The notes: generated from the letters alone by a model not told the origin. 64,000 nucleotides of DNA from Symbiodinium natans (GCA_905221605.1 CAJNDS010002079.1:99501-163500), one strand, 5' to 3'; shown: positions 23,308 through 35,639, counted from the stretch's first letter. A program made the numbers and translations.

Positions 23308-24844
23308 AATGCACCCATGGCGCTACGCATGTGCACTCTGCCAATGATGTTTCTGGGAAAAGAACTGAACACAGAAAAGAAACCGCTGCCACGACAACTT
23401 GAGCAGGGCTCTGGAGGATCCAACATATCAGGTCTCCCAGCCTATCGTGTCTGGAGTCAAGGCTTACCACTCCCCCATGCCCGTTTTTAGGGCTGAGCCT
23501 CCAGGCACCGCTTTTGGGTGCCTTCCAAGGCTTCAGAAACACTCCCCACCGGACTTGCCAGCCACATCTCTTAACCCCATACTCTTCACTTTCTTGTAGG
23601 GTTCAGGGCTTCCGCACCTTAGGCCTTGCCAGCCAACATCCCCCTTTCATCCCCCTTTCGAGGGCTCAGTTTTTTGGGCCTTGTCAGCCAACGGTCAGGT
23701 CCCAACGTCCATATCCTGTTCGGTGTCAGCATCTCATGTATATAGGGTTTCGAGATGCTTAGAGGGCTTGCCAGCCAACATCTCCTTTGGCGGGGGTCTC
23801 ATAGCATCCCCTGTTCTTCTCTCTTTGGCGCTGGCATCAGGGGTTCCATCAGAGGTGTCTGGGTTTCTAAACAGGGACACCGCCTCGAGGTTCCAGAAAT
23901 GGCTCTTTGCAAGCTCTCTGTTACGTCCAGGCCCCAGGACTGGTTCAGAGTGGACAACAGGACATTGACCCTGCGCCCAGTGCAGCTTCCGAAATTGGGA
24001 GTCTTCAGCCCAAGAGCAAGCAATTGGAGCTCTGGGTCTCACCTGGAGATGCCTTTCCCTACGCCGCCGCCGCTGCTGTTGCTGCTGTCTAATTACAAAA
24101 AAGCTGCATGTTGCAACCACCACCCTGACAACAACAGGCGGTGCACAGGGACAATGCGCAGGTCCGCTGCAAGAGCAAAATAAAAGTTCGCTGCGAGCCT
24201 TCTGCCAACTCTCTGCTTCCTCATCGAAAGGCTCCCGGGGCTGCTCCTGTGCAGGTCTGCCATGAAGCTGAAGCTGCGGCAGGCACCGGGATTCTCCATA
24301 CTTCAACTTCGCCCTTCCATCGTGGATAAGCTCGTGGGCATCTCGGAGCATGCGCCGGCTGAGTGTGGTGTGTAGCTGCGTAGACTCTGCACGGCCGCAT
24401 GCCCCGCGCAACACGCCTGGTTGATCCGACCCGACGCGACCCTTTCCCGTGAAGTTCCCCCTCCCCCACGCGCTGTGACCCCCGGGATTGGGGCTTGCGG
24501 CTTGGAAGACTGGCAAAAACTTGCGGTACCCTCAGCATGAAACCTCCAACTCCTACGCACGGAAACATCCATGCGAAAAAGAGGACGACACCTCCAAACA
24601 CCCGATAACGGAACGGAAGGCGCAAGCACAGAACAAAGAGGCACAAGGATGGCGCACGCAACAAGGCAGTCTCCAGTCCTGGGGCATCGGGTCGAGAAGG
24701 AACTCTTCGGAATTGACCGGAACTCGGCTCTCCTGGATGTCCCAAAGACGAGACATCATCGGACACACTGTGGGATATTCTGACGAGGCCTTCCACCAGG
24801 TCCGCATGTACTTACTTGCGCTGCGAGGGACACCACGGCAAGGC
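23308..24844. other. no well-supported gene
   Basis: Overlapping open frames on both strands (23734-24516 minus, 24221-24796 minus, 24488-24859 plus) compete and none has a recognisable domain. A CAG/CCG-rich patch at about 24060-24090 encodes a short Gln/Arg run on the minus strand. Confidence 0.3.
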
Positions 24845-24897
24845 TATAAGCTTGGCTGAGCGGCTTAGCGGCTTAGCGGCTTAGCGGCTTAGCGGCT
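24845..24897. repeat. 8-bp AGCGGCTT tandem repeat
   Basis: Five head-to-tail copies of AGCGGCTT just beyond the 3' end of the NTPase gene. Confidence 0.9.
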
Positions 24898-24906
24898 CTT
24901 TAGTGC

Positions 24907-26816
24907 TTAGGGTTTGGGATCTATCCCAAACAATGCGCCCTCAAGCGGCACAGCAGACCGCCAGTCCTCGGCGAATGGGTCGAACATGGGCTTCCGGGCG
25001 TGAGCCGAAACCGTGTTGCTTCTGGTGTCCCAGATGCTGGACTCGTGCTGTGGCGTCGTCTCCGAGTCTCCTGTCAACTCAGACTCCCTTTCGGCTGCGC
25101 TGGTGCTGCGTGTCTGCGGCTGAGATATGGCTGGATCGGCCTTCTTGCCAGCTGCGTTTGTACCTCTTGTCTCTGGCTGAGACCTTTCTACGTGAGAGTT
25201 CTCCTTCTTCAGATCCGCCTGCCTTTCATCCGGAATGCTTGGCTGCGGCCTGGCCTCCTCTCTGCTTCTTGGCTCCTCTTCCTGTGCGGCACTGCCCATG
25301 CCGTCCTTTGCTTCTTGGCAGATCTTCGCTGCGGCCTGTGAGCCGTACTTCGATGCCTCCTCTTCGGAAAGCTCTTTGCCAGAGTACCGAATGTTGGTGA
25401 GGAAGTCAAACCAGCCATTCTGCACGCGCTTGTTCACCACGATGGCCATCAGCTGGGCCCGCGAGATGCCTTTGTAAAGGTTTGCGCGCGTCACGAGATC
25501 CCTGGCACCTCGGCGAATTGGGGCATCCAGCCCGACACAGATGACGATGAGCTTCTCCAGGCCATCTGTGACGCTCACGGTGTCCAAGACGAGGTGCTCC
25601 GACCGCTGCTCGGGCTTCTGCACAGTGACAGGCTGACCGCAGAGGGTCCGAAACAGCTCCGGCAAGGAGCGCAAGGACTCCTTGAAGGAGATGAACTGAA
25701 GGTGGCGATCTGGAAGCTTGCTCTTCAAGACAGGCGCCAAGGCCGTCTTCAACTGCACGAGAAACTCCTGATCCGGGACTAGCAGCGCGAGTCGCTGGTG
25801 GAGACTGATGTTGGGATATGCATCTGCAACGTGCGCAATGGCATCTGCGACGTGCTGGGCGTAGAGTTCAAACTCACCTTTGGCGTCCGAGCCATCGAAG
25901 AGGAATGACTTCAAGGGTGGCCCATCTGTGCCAATGGATGTGACCGCCCCGGTCTGAGATCGAAAGGACTTTGCCCCCAGCACGATCTGCCTCGTGCTTC
26001 GGACGACCTCCATGAGGCTCGCCTTGTGCATTTTGGGGAATCTGGTGTTCACGGTTGCAGCTTGGGACTCGTCGGATAAAAGGAGCTTCCTGCGGCTCTT
26101 GAGATCTCCCAGAATGCCATAGTCCACACCCTCTGCGAAGAGGGTGTGGCCTTCGTCAACGACTTGGAGTGCAAACGTGTCAATGCTGCCTGCAACTTTC
26201 AGAGCGACGCATCGATCCTTCTCATCCAGCATCGGCGAAAGCAATTCCTGGTAAGGGCTGTGCAGGACCACCAGGCGCTGTAGAAGCTGATTGATATCGG
26301 TCACAAGCCGGGACGCCGCTTGCGACGCCAGCCGCACAACTATCCACTGTATGAAGTGGTAGATGAGCTCTACTGTGGGAGCCACATAGAGTACATGAGC
26401 AGGAGGCTCTTCCGTCTTGTCGGTGAGAACGTCGACGACACGCTGCACTGCCACAAAAGTCTTGCCGGCCCCTGCTGGAGCTGACAGGTGCACCTCGTCA
26501 AATCGTTGGATGTGCTGAAGATGCTTTTGTTGGTGTGGCGTGAGGTCCTTGAGGGCCAGCAACGTGTGCTCGTAGAACTCCAAGAAGTGCCCATTGTCTA
26601 CTTCAACGTGCCAATCTGACAGACCTGCGGTGATGTCCTCCTCCAGTTTCCCACTGAAGAAGCGATCCCTGAGGTGATGCAAGGAGCCGATGGTTGGCAC
26701 CCCAAGGTTTATCATCAAGACAGAAACGTCGGACCCGAGCCGAGACGTGCAGACATCCAGCACGCTAACACGCTCAAGGCACTCAGTGAAAATCTCCCGG
26801 AGCTTCAGATGACCTT
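24907..26816 (-). CDS. superfamily-1 helicase/NTPase-like protein
   Basis: A long intact minus-strand ORF (618 codons counted from a GTG at 26763) that stays open to about 26816, where TTAAG/GTCATC could be a splice acceptor. It is therefore probably the last exon of a larger gene. Walker A APAGAGKT is at about residues 95-102 and Walker B VVDEGH at about 202-206. A motif-III-like SDESQ is at 230-234, and a C-terminal SF1-type segment (LYKGISRAQLMAIVV) resembles UvrD/Schlafen/DUF2075 NTPases. The last 150 residues are charged, Ser/Glu-rich and probably disordered. It should bind and hydrolyse NTP; a nucleic-acid or signalling substrate is inference. The stop codon falls inside a CCCTAA unit. 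No frameshift is seen, unlike in the mobile-element ORFs, which fits a gene under selection. Confidence 0.7.
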
Positions 26817-26986
26817 AACTTGACATGGGTTGTCTGGAAGCAGAGTCGTGAGAATTATGGACAACGACCCTGATTCACACATTCACGCTGTTTGGCGTTC
26901 CCAAGCATTGACCCCATGATGTGTCAGTGCTTATCCTACGGCCTAAGCTGTGAGATGTTATGGCAAAGAAAGCTGGAGCTTCGAGC

Positions 26987-27430
26987 CTACAAGCCGCTTG
27001 ACTCGTTCTTAGGGCCCCCGCCAAAATGGTCCAACAACTCCTTTGTAGCCAGAGATGTGTCGCAGACGAATTTAGAGCGAAAGGTGTCGTCACCATGCTC
27101 GCATCGAATGGTCCAGCCATCCTCTTGCCTCGTAGTCTTCTCTTTCACGACTCCTCGGCGCCATAACTTTGTCGCCTCGCACCATGCATCCACCGGATAG
27201 CCTGCTGGAAAATCCTGTTTGAGGCCATGCTCGTCCACGCGATGGTATTGCCAGGCCAGCTCCTCTTTGTCCTGTCCCTTCTGAATGGCTGCAACCGCCT
27301 CACGGACATATTCAAGATACCTTTTCTGCCAGCTGCACCCCCAGACCATCCTTTGGCCGTAAAGCTTGTAGCAGAAGCACTTGCCTTCGTTCTCGGGATC
27401 CCTGGGGTGCTTGTCATAGCCTCAGCTAGC
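26987..27430 (-). CDS. coding exon beside the NTPase gene
   Basis: An open stretch encoding about 145 residues rich in Trp, Cys and charged residues (MVWGCSWQKRYLEYVREAV near its start, then WCEATKLWRRGVV and an EHGDD patch). The upstream edge may be an acceptor (TTCTGCTAG near 27430) because no in-frame ATG is required. It lies 170 bases upstream of the NTPase exon on the same strand and may belong to the same gene. The chromodomain/Tudor-like pattern of Trp and charged strands is only an impression. Confidence 0.45.
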
Positions 27431-27858
27431 AGAATGCATCACAGGGTTTGCAGAGGCCCATGACCCTGCAAAGGATGTTCTCAGAGCACTCGGCATGCTC
27501 GTGCATGCTCTTACGTCTGGAAGGGCAGGGAGGTGATCAAAGTTGGAGTGAGCCTAAAGTTGTCCACGGATTGCACACTTTTCACTCTCCGCGGCGGGCC
27601 ACCATGAGCCCTTGAGGGAAAGTGGAGCAGAGGCAGAAAGCAGCTAGGAGCACAAGTCAGTCTAAGACGTCCACCTAACATGCATTTGCACACCAGGCCT
27701 GAGCACTCTCATGGCACTAGGCTAGATGCCAGACCGAGCAGTGGCTGCACAATCACCGGTGCCGAATCACATTTTCGTTTGGACCCTGACGCTGGCTGGG
27801 GTTCTGGGTGGCTGGAGGCCTGGCTTGGCCAATCGCGGCGTAGGTTTTGGCATGTTTC

Positions 27859-27859
<1 letters not shown>

Positions 27860-27916
<57 letters not shown>
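27860..27916. repeat. (CAG)n trinucleotide repeat
   Basis: Nineteen uninterrupted CAG/AGC units. Ser, Ala or Cys homopolymers are possible depending on frame and strand, but no gene context supports any of them. Confidence 0.95.
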
Positions 27917-27919
<3 letters not shown>

Positions 27920-28452
27920 AGCAGACGCTCTTATGCCACCCAGCTGGAGTTTTGGAAGGCCATGCCAACAGTCCAAGCAAGACCTGAATTGGGGCTTCTA
28001 GTTCAACCTGTAAAGTGGAGGCCACATGCTTTCGGGTTGCTGCTGCCTCGGACACCTTGCCTTACTTCCTAGAAGCACGGTCATCCCTGACAATCCTTCA
28101 GGTGTCCTGACGGGGTGCACAAAGGAATCTGCGACTAATCGACATGACCTCGTGCGGGATGACTTTGAAAAGCAGGATGCCCACTGCAGGTCACACCATG
28201 GAGAGTTCCGCACGTTCCGCATTCTGTTACAGACTGAGTTCAACACGGGCAGACTGCACTTTGGGCCTCAAGTGCAGCATCTCCACAAAATACCAAACGT
28301 CCTGCAAAAGGCAGCGGTCAAGCTTCAACCATATGAGACTCAACTCAAGTTACTGGTGGCCAATCCATCTTTCTTTCATGGGGCCTGGAGGCCGCAGCCC
28401 CCACGCAGTGAGCACGCCCCCAAGTGGTTGCGACTGGAACCTTCAAGAAAGC

Positions 28453-28508
28453 TCTCCTCCTCTTCTTCTTCTTCTTCTTCTTCTTCTTCTTTTTCTTCTT
28501 CTTCTTCT
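28453..28508. repeat. (TTC)n trinucleotide repeat
   Basis: About 17 TTC/CTT units with one T-run interruption: a long purine/pyrimidine tract. Confidence 0.95.
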
Positions 28509-29136
28509 GGGGATTAGGGGTCCCTCGAAGGAGCCCCACGGGCGAGAGCGCGCCCGGATCCTGTTCTGTTGTGAGACTGCACTCAAAGGCTCGCCGTGAT
28601 AGGGTCCCCCTGTTTCGTCCCTCTCTATCTCTCTCGCTCTCTCTGTCTCTCCCTCTCTCTCTTCTTCTTCTGCTGGGCATAGGGGAAGCCCCCCCACGCA
28701 CTGGGCTGAGTCAGGTGCGTGTGTGAGAATTGTGGAAAGGGACGGTGTGTCGGTTGGGTCTGGTGCTGTAGCTTCCCGCCCTGTTGGCGAGCAACCCCCG
28801 AGCTTTGCATCCCCCTCGTGAGACACCGTGCTTTTCCCTTGAAGAAAGACCACTACCACTAAGATGCCATTGCTGCTCTAAACTCCAAGGGCCCCAAGTG
28901 CTACTCCCTATGTTAGCATACTTCTTGCAGGGCTTTCCTTGCACGGCTGTGGTCCCTTGGCAGTACATGGCTGGCTGCCTTGCTGGGCTCGGGTCTGGGC
29001 GTCTGCACCCCCTGGTCGGTGAAAAGTTACCCTGCTGCGTGCCCATGAGCCGTATCTAACCACAGTACTGAACCTCTTAGTTTCGTTAGGCTGCCTGGGC
29101 TGGTGGCAGGATGTGCAAGTCGGGCAGAAAAAACGT

Positions 29137-29137
<1 letters not shown>

Positions 29138-29173
<36 letters not shown>

Positions 29174-29174
29174 C

Positions 29175-29223
<49 letters not shown>

Positions 29224-29240
29224 GTCTCTCTCGCTCGCTC
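29138..29240. repeat. (CT)n microsatellite
   Basis: About 100 bases of CT with TG and TA interruptions. Confidence 0.95.
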
Positions 29241-29274
29241 TTTCTTTTCATTCTCTTGCCTGACTTGCATACGG

Positions 29275-29800
29275 TTAAACAACGCAGGGGTCCTTCTGCA
29301 GCTCCTCTTTGCACTCCTTGAGCTTTGATTCGACACCATTCAGAAGGTCATCCGGCAGCTCTGCTTGTCTTGCCTCCTGCAAAATCCACTTCAATTCCTC
29401 CTCCCTCTGCAACGCCACCTGAATGTCGGATGCGCGATGCCACCTCTGGAAAAGCTGAAGCCTGAGATGCCCTTTTCGGTTTCCTTTGCTTGGGGCGAAG
29501 TCCCGTATGCAACTTGCGAAATCTCTCTCGAAGTCCAGGTTGGTTTCTGACAGGTCCAGTTCTTGCGCCACTGCCCATTGAGCGAGCCGGCTCTGTGGGT
29601 CGAACCTGATCGGGATTTTCCAGCGCTTGTCCACAATCGGCCTGATGCATCGCGAAGCATCCGCACATCTGAGGAGCCACTCGGCTCTCTCGCAGAACCT
29701 CGTATCGCGATCGTTCAGCTGATCGGTGCCTTTTTCGGTCAGGATAGTTCCAAGAACATCGCCCCGATCTATCAGACGCTGCGCCGATGGTCTTGGTGAC
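29275..29800 (-). CDS. 3'-terminal exon, unrecognised protein
   Basis: One frame stays open from about 29800 to the stop at 29275, longer than the ATG- or GTG-bounded part. It includes RFCERAEWLLRCADASRCI, then a helical, charged segment (EEELKWILQEARQAELPDD) ending ...KECKEELQKDPCVV. The composition is that of a soluble alpha-helical protein with a C-terminal coiled-coil tendency. It is probably the last exon of the gene whose earlier exons lie at 30.4-31.2 kb. No family is recognised. Confidence 0.45.
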
Positions 29801-30042
29801 GAGGTCTGTGCCTGCCAAGCCGCTGACGCCCAACCAACAGGACCAGGATTCGGGCTTTGGTTGCTTCACCAGCACATGGATTCCCTGGGAGTTCTTTTAT
29901 GTTCTTTTTGCGCCGATCGCAGCTGAAAAGCTGTTTGGAGTTCAAGCTGAAGAACACAAATAATTCGGAATTCGGAGCCACGGTGACTATGCTCTACCAG
30001 ACGAGGTGTAGATCATTGGGGGGGTGGGTCATACAGGAGGGA

Positions 30043-30082
30043 GAGAGAGGGGGGGAGAGAAAGAGAGAGAGAGAGAGAGAGA
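30043..30082. repeat. (GA)n microsatellite
   Basis: A purine run of GA and GGGA units between two candidate exons. Confidence 0.9.
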
Positions 30083-30369
30083 TTGATTCATAACAATGAT
30101 AAACATGACTGATCAGTACACGCATCGCACATAGGTAACATCCGAAAGCAACTTGAGTTCATGAGGTGCTTTTTGGTTGCGAAGTGCCCTTGCAACATGG
30201 GATCTTCCAGCTTCCGCAGCGCCACCTCTTTCCCCCCCAGTGTCCTTGCTGCCCCGCCCAGCGCCCCCTCTCGGGGAAAGAGTGCTTGCGGGCTCTTGAC
30301 GACATTTGCAATTCGCGGAGAGGGCGTGCAAACAACATAGAAGCATCCTCAACCCCTCAAAGCATCTAG

Positions 30370-30515
30370 CAAGGCCGTGGGCCTTCAAAGCCATGGTCAT
30401 CAGGTAGAAGGACCAGGCATCTTTGTGCTTGCCCGACTTGAGGAACTGCTCGTAAGCCCGCTGGACATCGTGCTCCTCGCATGAAAGAAACCCCAACAAC
30501 CCGCCAACAAAATTA
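30370..30515 (-). CDS. internal exon candidate
   Basis: Encodes CEEHDVQRAYEQFLKSGKHK followed by a hydrophobic helix. Composition is clearly protein-like here, while the same frame further down becomes Gly/Arg-rich noise. Exact edges are not fixed; an acceptor-like TTTCATGCGAG precedes it. Confidence 0.35.
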
Positions 30516-30610
30516 GCCTTGCAACCTGTCACGAGCACAAGGGCAATTGAGATAGTGAATTGTGGCATGCGGCATGTTGCCATCACTTGAGCAACAAAAC
30601 GTTTCCGCAC

Positions 30611-31220
30611 TCAGCTCTGACTACTGAAGTTGATTGCATCGGGCACACCCGTCCTTTCTGTGTAAACTACCTGGGCATCAGTCATTCGGGAACAGGAAGA
30701 ATGCATCCCGTTACATGTTGACCCCTCGCTGCTTTTGAGGTTTGGTGTTTGGGCACCTGCGGGTTCAGCAACAAACGCAAGAAACCGATCGGTCATGGTG
30801 CGAACCGCCGTGGTCAAGTCTTGGACGCACACCAGGCAAGGACTAACAGAGAAGCTCAACGAGTCCCCCCGCTGATGCTGTAGCGCATCGGCTAACTCCT
30901 CCATGTTCTCTTGCTCCCTCTTGCAGTTTATGTTGTCCTCGTCGGTGATCATTAAACTGTAGATGGAAAAGGGCCCTTCGCGGTTCTTCGCCTGGAGGGC
31001 GTCGTCCAGTGACTGCAAGACTCTGTTCTGCCACTTGCCGAACCAATCTTCGCCTTCGGTGTCCTCCATGAAGTCGCCCTTTCTGCCAAAGGCCGTCCTG
31101 ATATCCAGCTCGCTGCATAAGGCCTCGACGTGGTTGTAGAGGTTTGACGGGCAGGAAGTGCAGATTTGGATGGAGTTGTCCGCTGTGCGGAAAATGAGAG
31201 GCAGTCTGTCCTGGCTTGGA
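30611..31220 (-). CDS. internal exon, unrecognised protein
   Basis: Downstream of a good acceptor (CCATTTTCAG ending at about 31221) the frame is open for about 200 codons. It begins PSQDRLPLIFRTADNSIQIC, continues with helical acidic sequence (EDTEGEDWFGKWQNRVLQSL) and ends after a Cys pair region. The ATG at 31069 is internal, so I prefer the acceptor as the left edge. The 3' half (from about 30730) is Ser/Thr-rich and could already be intron. Function unknown. Confidence 0.5.
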
Positions 31221-31221
31221 A

Positions 31222-33330
31222 CTGAAAATGGGGAAAGGAAGCAGGACTTACAGGATCTTATAGGCTTGCGGGCAATGAAGCTTGTGTTACATGACCAGGC
31301 AAGTGTGAGACCTCACTCTTGAAGGCGACATGTCTGGAAATGAGCTTCGATCCAAGGAGTAGGGTGAGCATACGGTCAACATTTTGCAGACCCCGCGGTC
31401 AAAAACAATCTCGACCCGGACTATGGGGGCCTCAGCATGGTGCTTAGATGCATTCTGCTGCTTTCTTGGAGCTTGAATCCGGCGGTTCTACGGTGAGCAA
31501 TTCTCCACTGCCTCGTTGCTCGGTGGCCCCAGAGGCACCACGGAGGCTGAGCCCTCATCACAGACAGTATGCGTGTGCATGCAATGATGACTGCCGCTCA
31601 CAGAAGGCACTGCCTTGTTTACACATGTGCATCATTCCGAACACTCATGAGGATCATCCCAGCCTGGCAGCAGCCCATCGCGCCGGCCGCCGCGGGCCCT
31701 CAGGGTCAGCAATGAAGCTTAGCGGCTTAGCGCGCCCGAGGAGCAGCTCGGGGCGCTGGGAACTGGAAACCATCAACGAGATGGTCGACCAGACAAGGCC
31801 GAGGTGAAACAGAGTCTGTCAATTCGATATCGTTAGGAACAAGTCGTCAGCGGCTGTCACTTTGTGTACCATGGACCATGGAGCTGTATACGCCTGTAGG
31901 CATCGTCTGTAGACTATATGGAGCTGCACGTCTGAAAAGGATCGGACGGGCTCAAGAAGGGCTCGGGCAAGGACTGGAGGGTTTTCACTGGACCTACACA
32001 AGTTGCACTTGAGTACCCACTGTACCAGCTGACACATGAAGCTGGCGAGGCGGAAAAATCCACGTTTGCAGGGCGTGCCGTGCTGTGCTCTACCCCGCGC
32101 TCTGATGACTGACCCGGACCTCCACACGCACGCAGGCGCTTCGTTTTGAAACGGTGCTCCGACTCCTCTATGCTGGCAGCAGGTTCAGTGGATCTCAAAC
32201 CCGCCTTCCAGGGACACATGGGCTCGCATTCCACGGCGACTGAATCCGACTAGACGCCCTCCGTGCCTTGTCTGCTTCCAAACGGGTCTGCACTCAGCGT
32301 TTCTGCTGCCGCGAAGAGACTCAGCCTTCGGTCCAGCAGCTGTCTGCAAGGCTATAAGTGAACATGACCTTATAGGCCTAAAGAGAAGACATGCACGCAA
32401 GAGGGCAACCCCATCTACACGACATCCTCAAAGTTCTCACAAGAACCGACATCTCACCCAACCACCCTTGCCGAAGAAGGTCGAAATTCAGATGTGCCCT
32501 CGAAAAGGCTGTGCTGCTGTGCTTCAGTCAGTCCTGCCCCGCTCCCCTCAGCAACCCAGCTCCGCGCGGCTCAGGCATGAATCCGCCAGAGAAAGAGAGA
32601 GGGAGAGAGCCCACCCAACACGGCACTGGCCCCCTTAATCCCTACAAGTGTGAAAGGCTGAAGGGCCAGTTGCAGTTTAGGGGGGCCGAAGGGGGGGGTT
32701 TCGGGCCGTAGGGCTGCGGGGTCGACATCCCTAAACCTTGCCTGCCGTCACACTGCCACAGGCAGGGGGATGGCTGCCATGGCCGCAACGAACCTCGAGC
32801 CCTCGTTCTTTGACAGGGGCTCGGAGCTCGGGAGCTTGTTTAGGGCCGAAGGCTTTCCTACGCTTCATCAGAGCGGTCGGGGTGCACGAAGGCGCTTCAA
32901 TGGATTCAGCATTGATCAGTGGATAAACTTATCGTAGGCACTTCATGCATCAGGCAGCTACACTAGGCTACACAGCTTTTTTTTTAATGCGGACGCCCCT
33001 TTACCACATCAGCAGCACAGTGGGCCGGTCTATTGCGACGAGGTGAGACGGCCATGACTACCGGAAGCAGCCAAACAGCACAGAACAACACACAACACAC
33101 AAGAGAAAAGCAAAACGGAAGCAATCCAATCCTAAGGTGAAACATCCCTCTCTCAGAACACGAAGAGGTCGAAGTAGACCCGTTGTGGCTTGACTCGCGC
33201 TGTGTTGGAGGGAGCACAGAGTGCGGTTCGCAAAATGCAGTCGGTCTGCCAGAAGCAAAATCACGTTCCATGCTAGTCAGGTTGTCCCCCTCGCCCAGGT
33301 CATTCATATGGTCATTCCCTGCAGTACCCG
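31222..33330. other. no supported gene
   Basis: Short, competing open frames only. An AGCGGCTT-like unit recurs at about 31709. A G-rich run lies near 32690 and a T-run at 32980. Confidence 0.4.
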
Positions 33331-33897
33331 TTACTGCCAAGCATTTTGGTTGTCGCCTCGATGTGAGGCACGCGACGCCGATGCCGCTACTGAAGCTGGT
33401 CGGCGGGCTTCCCTGGGCGAGGTGTCGGACGCCACCTCACTCTGGGAAGGGCGATTGCTCGGGTGCGAGGTGTCGGACGCCACCTCCCCGGCAGAGAGTG
33501 TGGCGCAGTTGGGCTCATCGGTGAGCTCCCCAATTTCAGCCCCCCACAGGGGGACCACAACGCCTTCGCGGCGTGGCTGACCTCCTGATGTGTCACAACC
33601 TTGCCGTTGTGTGAAACGCCGGACCGCGACCAGCGCCTCAGGTGTCGGGTCGCCCGGCTTCTGGTTGAAATACAGCTTGGACCATGCGCCGTTGAAAGGG
33701 CGTTTATTCTTGTGAGATGCCCAATGTGCCGTGACGGCATCGTACCAATCCCTCTTCCGTGGGAGGGGGGGCCTTTTGCTGGGGAACGGGACAGTTCTTC
33801 CAATGCGCACTATTGATAGAAGGGAATGTTTGAAGTACATCATGTCCCATGACTCCGCGAGAACTAGCGAGGGTATTGCCGGTCGACAAGAACCCAC
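33331..33897 (-). CDS. exon candidate with duplicated EVASDTS segment
   Basis: The central part (RDWYDAVTAHWASHKNKRPF) looks coding. Nearer the 3' end the 20-base hairpin-like segment GAGGTGTCGGACGCCACCTC occurs twice (about 33419 and 33469), giving EVASDTS twice. Edges are unknown and the family is not recognised. Confidence 0.35.
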   Translation of the reverse strand: MGSCRPAIPSLVLAESWDMMYFKHSLLSIVRIGRTVPFPSKRPPLPRKRDWYDAVTAHWASHKNKRPFNGAWSKLYFNQKPGDPTPEALVAVRRFTQRQGCDTSGGQPRREGVVVPLWGAEIGELTDEPNCATLSAGEVASDTSHPSNRPSQSEVASDTSPREARRPASVAASASRASHRGDNQNAWQ

Positions 33898-34261
33898 CTG
33901 CCAGCGCCTTGCAAAAGGGCAAATTGGACACTGCAGCGGGTGGACAGTTGCTTCTCTGCCGGCGCCAACCAGCAGATGGTGGGGGATCGCAATTGAGCAG
34001 GGTTCATTCCTTGCTTATCCCTGCCTTGAGACTGCAAGGGGCTCCGGGCAGGACCCTGGGTTGTGGTGCAAAAGAGGATCAGGCTCACTTGGCTCACGCA
34101 GGTCCGGGGAAAACATGCCGCCACTGCATTTTCAACCCCTGCCCGTGTGACAGTAATTTCTTCAGCGTCCTTTTTGCGCCTGTATGTAGGCGGGAAGGTG
34201 GAGAGCGTGGCAAGTTCGCTTCTAGAAGGGTACTGCCCCCGCCTCGGATAGAACTTGTAGA

Positions 34262-34466
34262 TCATGGAAAATAGCAGCCATTGAGGAACTGTTTATGCGG
34301 GCGCCGTCCCGACTGCATTCCCTGCAATGCTGCCCACCCAGCCGTACGCGCATCCTCCCATTCAGGATACGGCCAAAATGGTTGGCATTTCGGAAGGCGA
34401 CCGAGGTAACGTAACCAGCAGGGGTCCTTCACACTGGCAAAGAAGAACGTCAAACGCAGGTCGATT
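34262..34466 (-). CDS. exon candidate
   Basis: After an acceptor-like CCCTACAG (about 34474-34467) the frame reads EIDLRLTFFFASVKDPCWLR and a Trp/Pro-rich segment (PFWPYPEWEDART). Composition is protein-like and the splice signal is sensible. Neighbouring exons are probably among the minus-strand open stretches at 33.9-34.3 kb and 35.1-35.4 kb. Confidence 0.4.
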
Positions 34467-35104
34467 TCCTGTAGGGTGAGGTTGGTTGATTGATACTCCT
34501 GGAACCTCCAGTCGGAAACAACCGGGGTGTGTGGCCGTCAGACTCGCATGAAGAGTCACTATCGACCTCGACTACATCTGCACTAGTGTCTGTGGGGATT
34601 GGCGCTTGGTCATCTTTCACCAAACACTGAAGGGGGAGAACCGGTCAATCAAGGGCAGCCGCCGCCCAGAAGTGTTCGATCTGATGGCTGGCAATCGCCG
34701 CAGCAAAGTCTCGCCGTGTCGCGTCAAAGTTTAAGCTGCGGTATGTTCTATCCCCGAGGCACCAAGGCGTGACGATTGGTACCCGCGAGAAAAGCGACAG
34801 CTGCAGCTGGAGGCACATTTAGCTGTATATCCAGGAGGGTACCTCTGCGTATCCTCCATGCTTTCGTCCTGCTTGTCGCAGCCCGCCGGTAAGGCCGCCG
34901 CTCTACAGGCCACACCAGGGAAAGCGGCGCTTTTACCCCCGCGACGTCCTGGATAGCGAAGAAAAGATCAGCAATGTGCTGAGCGGCTGTTACGAATCCA
35001 TAGCCAATGATGGACCCTGCAAACTTTCAAGCGCAAGGCCTTGGCAGCTGGGAAGTGTTTCCAGCGGGAACATTTCCAAGCTGGCGGCCAGGCGCATGCA
35101 GAGG

Positions 35105-35374
35105 TTAATTATGGGCGTATGGATCAGAAGATACGATGCAGGAAACGTTTCTGGAAGGAAGAGCAGCTGGTTGGCTCTCTTCAAAAAGTTGCTCCGGGTT
35201 CGACAGAAATTGCGGCATGTCCCGGATGAAGGTCTCATAGCAGCTGTACGCTTCAAGCTGCTGCTCGGGCGTAGTCAGGTGGGAGGAGTCCTTCATGACC
35301 AAGAAGGGGCGAGGATTGACTCGGTCCCGACCGGCCAACCTGCACTCAGTCCTTTCCATAGCAGGCCGCAGCAC
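35105..35374 (-). CDS. exon candidate
   Basis: Encodes NPRPFLVMKDSSHLTTPEQQ then LEAYSCYETFIRDMPQFLSN and a Gln/Glu-rich helix: good protein composition. It lies on the same strand as the exon candidates at 33.3-34.5 kb and is perhaps part of the same gene. Family not recognised. Confidence 0.35.
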   Translation of the reverse strand: MLRPAMERTECRLAGRDRVNPRPFLVMKDSSHLTTPEQQLEAYSCYETFIRDMPQFLSNPEQLFEESQPAALPSRNVSCIVSSDPYAHN

Positions 35375-35639
35375 GATGTGTGTTCATCGGCATCCATGGA
35401 TGCGTTGTCCCTCCTCGCCCTGGGTGGGGGTCGGCGATGGCGAGGGGGGAGCCGCCAATCCCTGCTGCCACTCGAGCGCCCTTTTGGAGGGCCGCTAAAC
35501 CTACGGGGAACAATACCCTACGGGGAGTACGACGGACAGCCCAAATGGGCACCAGGATGACCATGCTGGTAACAATACTCAAGTTGACCAAAAATACCAT
35601 CCCAAACCAATCGTTTTGTATTATCAGGAATTTCCGACA

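Noticed and set aside
27726-28072. Poly-Ser or poly-Ala ORFs over the CAG repeat
   Set aside because: Several frames on both strands are open only because of the repeat, and flanking sequence has no coding character or splice context.
33058-33340. Minus-strand ORFs with hydrophobic runs suggesting a small membrane protein
   Set aside because: The hydrophobic stretch changes frame-dependently and there is no start, splice or neighbour support.
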